Assembly: GCA_001460835.1 (NCBI GenBank)
Contig: CYKH01000126.1
Location: forward strand, 6,186 to 32,010
From: Bodo saltans
Lineage: Eukaryota > Euglenozoa > Kinetoplastea > Eubodonida > Bodonidae
Length of the DNA stretch: 25,825 nucleotides
Reading direction: 5' to 3'
In this document: positions 25,567 through 25,825 of the stretch, piece by piece
Position numbering within the stretch: position 1 is the first letter of the stretch
How the letters are laid out: every line of letters begins with the position of its first letter
Translations under genes and position numbers: made by a program
The notes under the pieces: generated by a model
Told to the model about the DNA's origin: nothing
Seen by the model: only the letters and a program-made list of their open reading frames with translations
Databases searched by the model: none

Positions 25567-25782
25567 AATTCCACCACAAACCATCAACCATGAACAACCA
25601 TAATTTAAAAAAGAACAAACAAAAAATTCTTGCACAACCACCTTCCAGAAAACATAAGGAAAAACAAGAAAGGATGGGGGGGAACAAAAAAACGTGAAAA
25701 ACGGCAAGCTCCACGTTGCTCAAACGTAATTATTGGGCCCCCTAAAGCGCAAAAAAAAACTTCCTTCACTAACAAACTTCGT
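25567..25782 (+). other. Purine-rich region after the last gene, no coding sequence seen
   Basis: Unlike the other gaps, this stretch is dominated by A and G on the + strand, with seven G at 25676-25682, several A runs and few pyrimidine tracts. I see no acceptor-like signal for a further + gene. It may be a long 3' UTR, the end of the transcription unit, or the flank of the repeat beginning at 25783. Confidence 0.5.
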
Positions 25783-25825
25783 TGTCACGCACCATGCCCG
25801 GGGATGTCACGCACCATGCCCGGGC
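25783..25825 (+). repeat. Tandem repeat of about 22 bp, cut by the window end
   Basis: The 20-base string TGTCACGCACCATGCCCGGG occurs at 25783-25802 and again at 25805-25824, separated by GA. The period is 22 bp. Two copies are present and the window ends immediately after the second (25825 reads C where the first copy has G). It is GC-rich compared with the A-rich sequence before it. It could be the start of a longer minisatellite that stopped the assembly; the total copy number cannot be seen. Confidence 0.75.

Noticed and set aside
1-25825. Bacterial-type operons, CRISPR arrays, tRNA genes or insertion sequences
   Set aside because: None was seen: no regularly spaced repeats, no tRNA B-box-like sites in the gaps, no transposase motifs. 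The gene content is eukaryotic.

Overview
The window looks like nuclear DNA of a kinetoplastid protist. Sixteen protein genes occupy about 87% of it. All lie on the + strand, none needs an intron, and most are separated by roughly 100-270 nt. Most gaps hold a pyrimidine-rich, AG-free stretch that ends in an AG just upstream of an ATG, as expected of spliced-leader trans-splicing in a polycistronic unit. Gene content agrees: an ALD-type (peroxisome/glycosome) ABC half-transporter, two short DOT1 methyltransferases of the trypanosome DOT1A/DOT1B kind, and a compact XRN-like nuclease. Adjacent DOT1 paralogues and overall composition make me think of a free-living bodonid (for example Bodo) rather than a parasitic trypanosomatid; that is inference.

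Layout. 1-877: 3' part of an ALD-family ABC transporter. 1113-1640: histone chaperone ASF1. 1641-2205: the longest gap. 2206-2550: small unrecognised protein. 2691-4994: WDR48/UAF1-like WD40 protein. 5199-7217: coiled-coil protein with a C-terminal PDZ domain. 7438-8676: CinA/PncC-like domain fused to an NMNAT-like nucleotidylyltransferase. 8898-9764 and 10032-11051: tandem DOT1-family histone H3 methyltransferases. 11223-12626: WDR18/Ipi3-like ribosome-assembly factor. 12783-14447: VPS9-domain-like protein. 14607-16286: EF-hand protein. 16430-19819: second-largest subunit of RNA polymerase III (RPC2). 19940-20866: divergent SET-domain-like protein. 20989-22620: short XRN-family 5'-3' exonuclease. 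22724-23932: acyl-CoA dehydrogenase of isovaleryl-CoA type. 24073-25566: RING-finger protein. 25567-25825: purine-rich tail running into a 22-bp tandem repeat at the window edge.

The genes do not form one pathway, which is normal for a kinetoplastid transcription unit. Several do act on chromatin (ASF1, two DOT1s, possibly the SET-like protein). No RNA genes, CRISPR arrays or mobile elements were seen. The most distinctive items are the CinA-NMNAT fusion, the adjacent DOT1 pair with a shared cysteine cluster ahead of its catalytic domain, and the consistent AG-free zones, which also settle several start codons. Residue numbers below count from the start codon chosen here.
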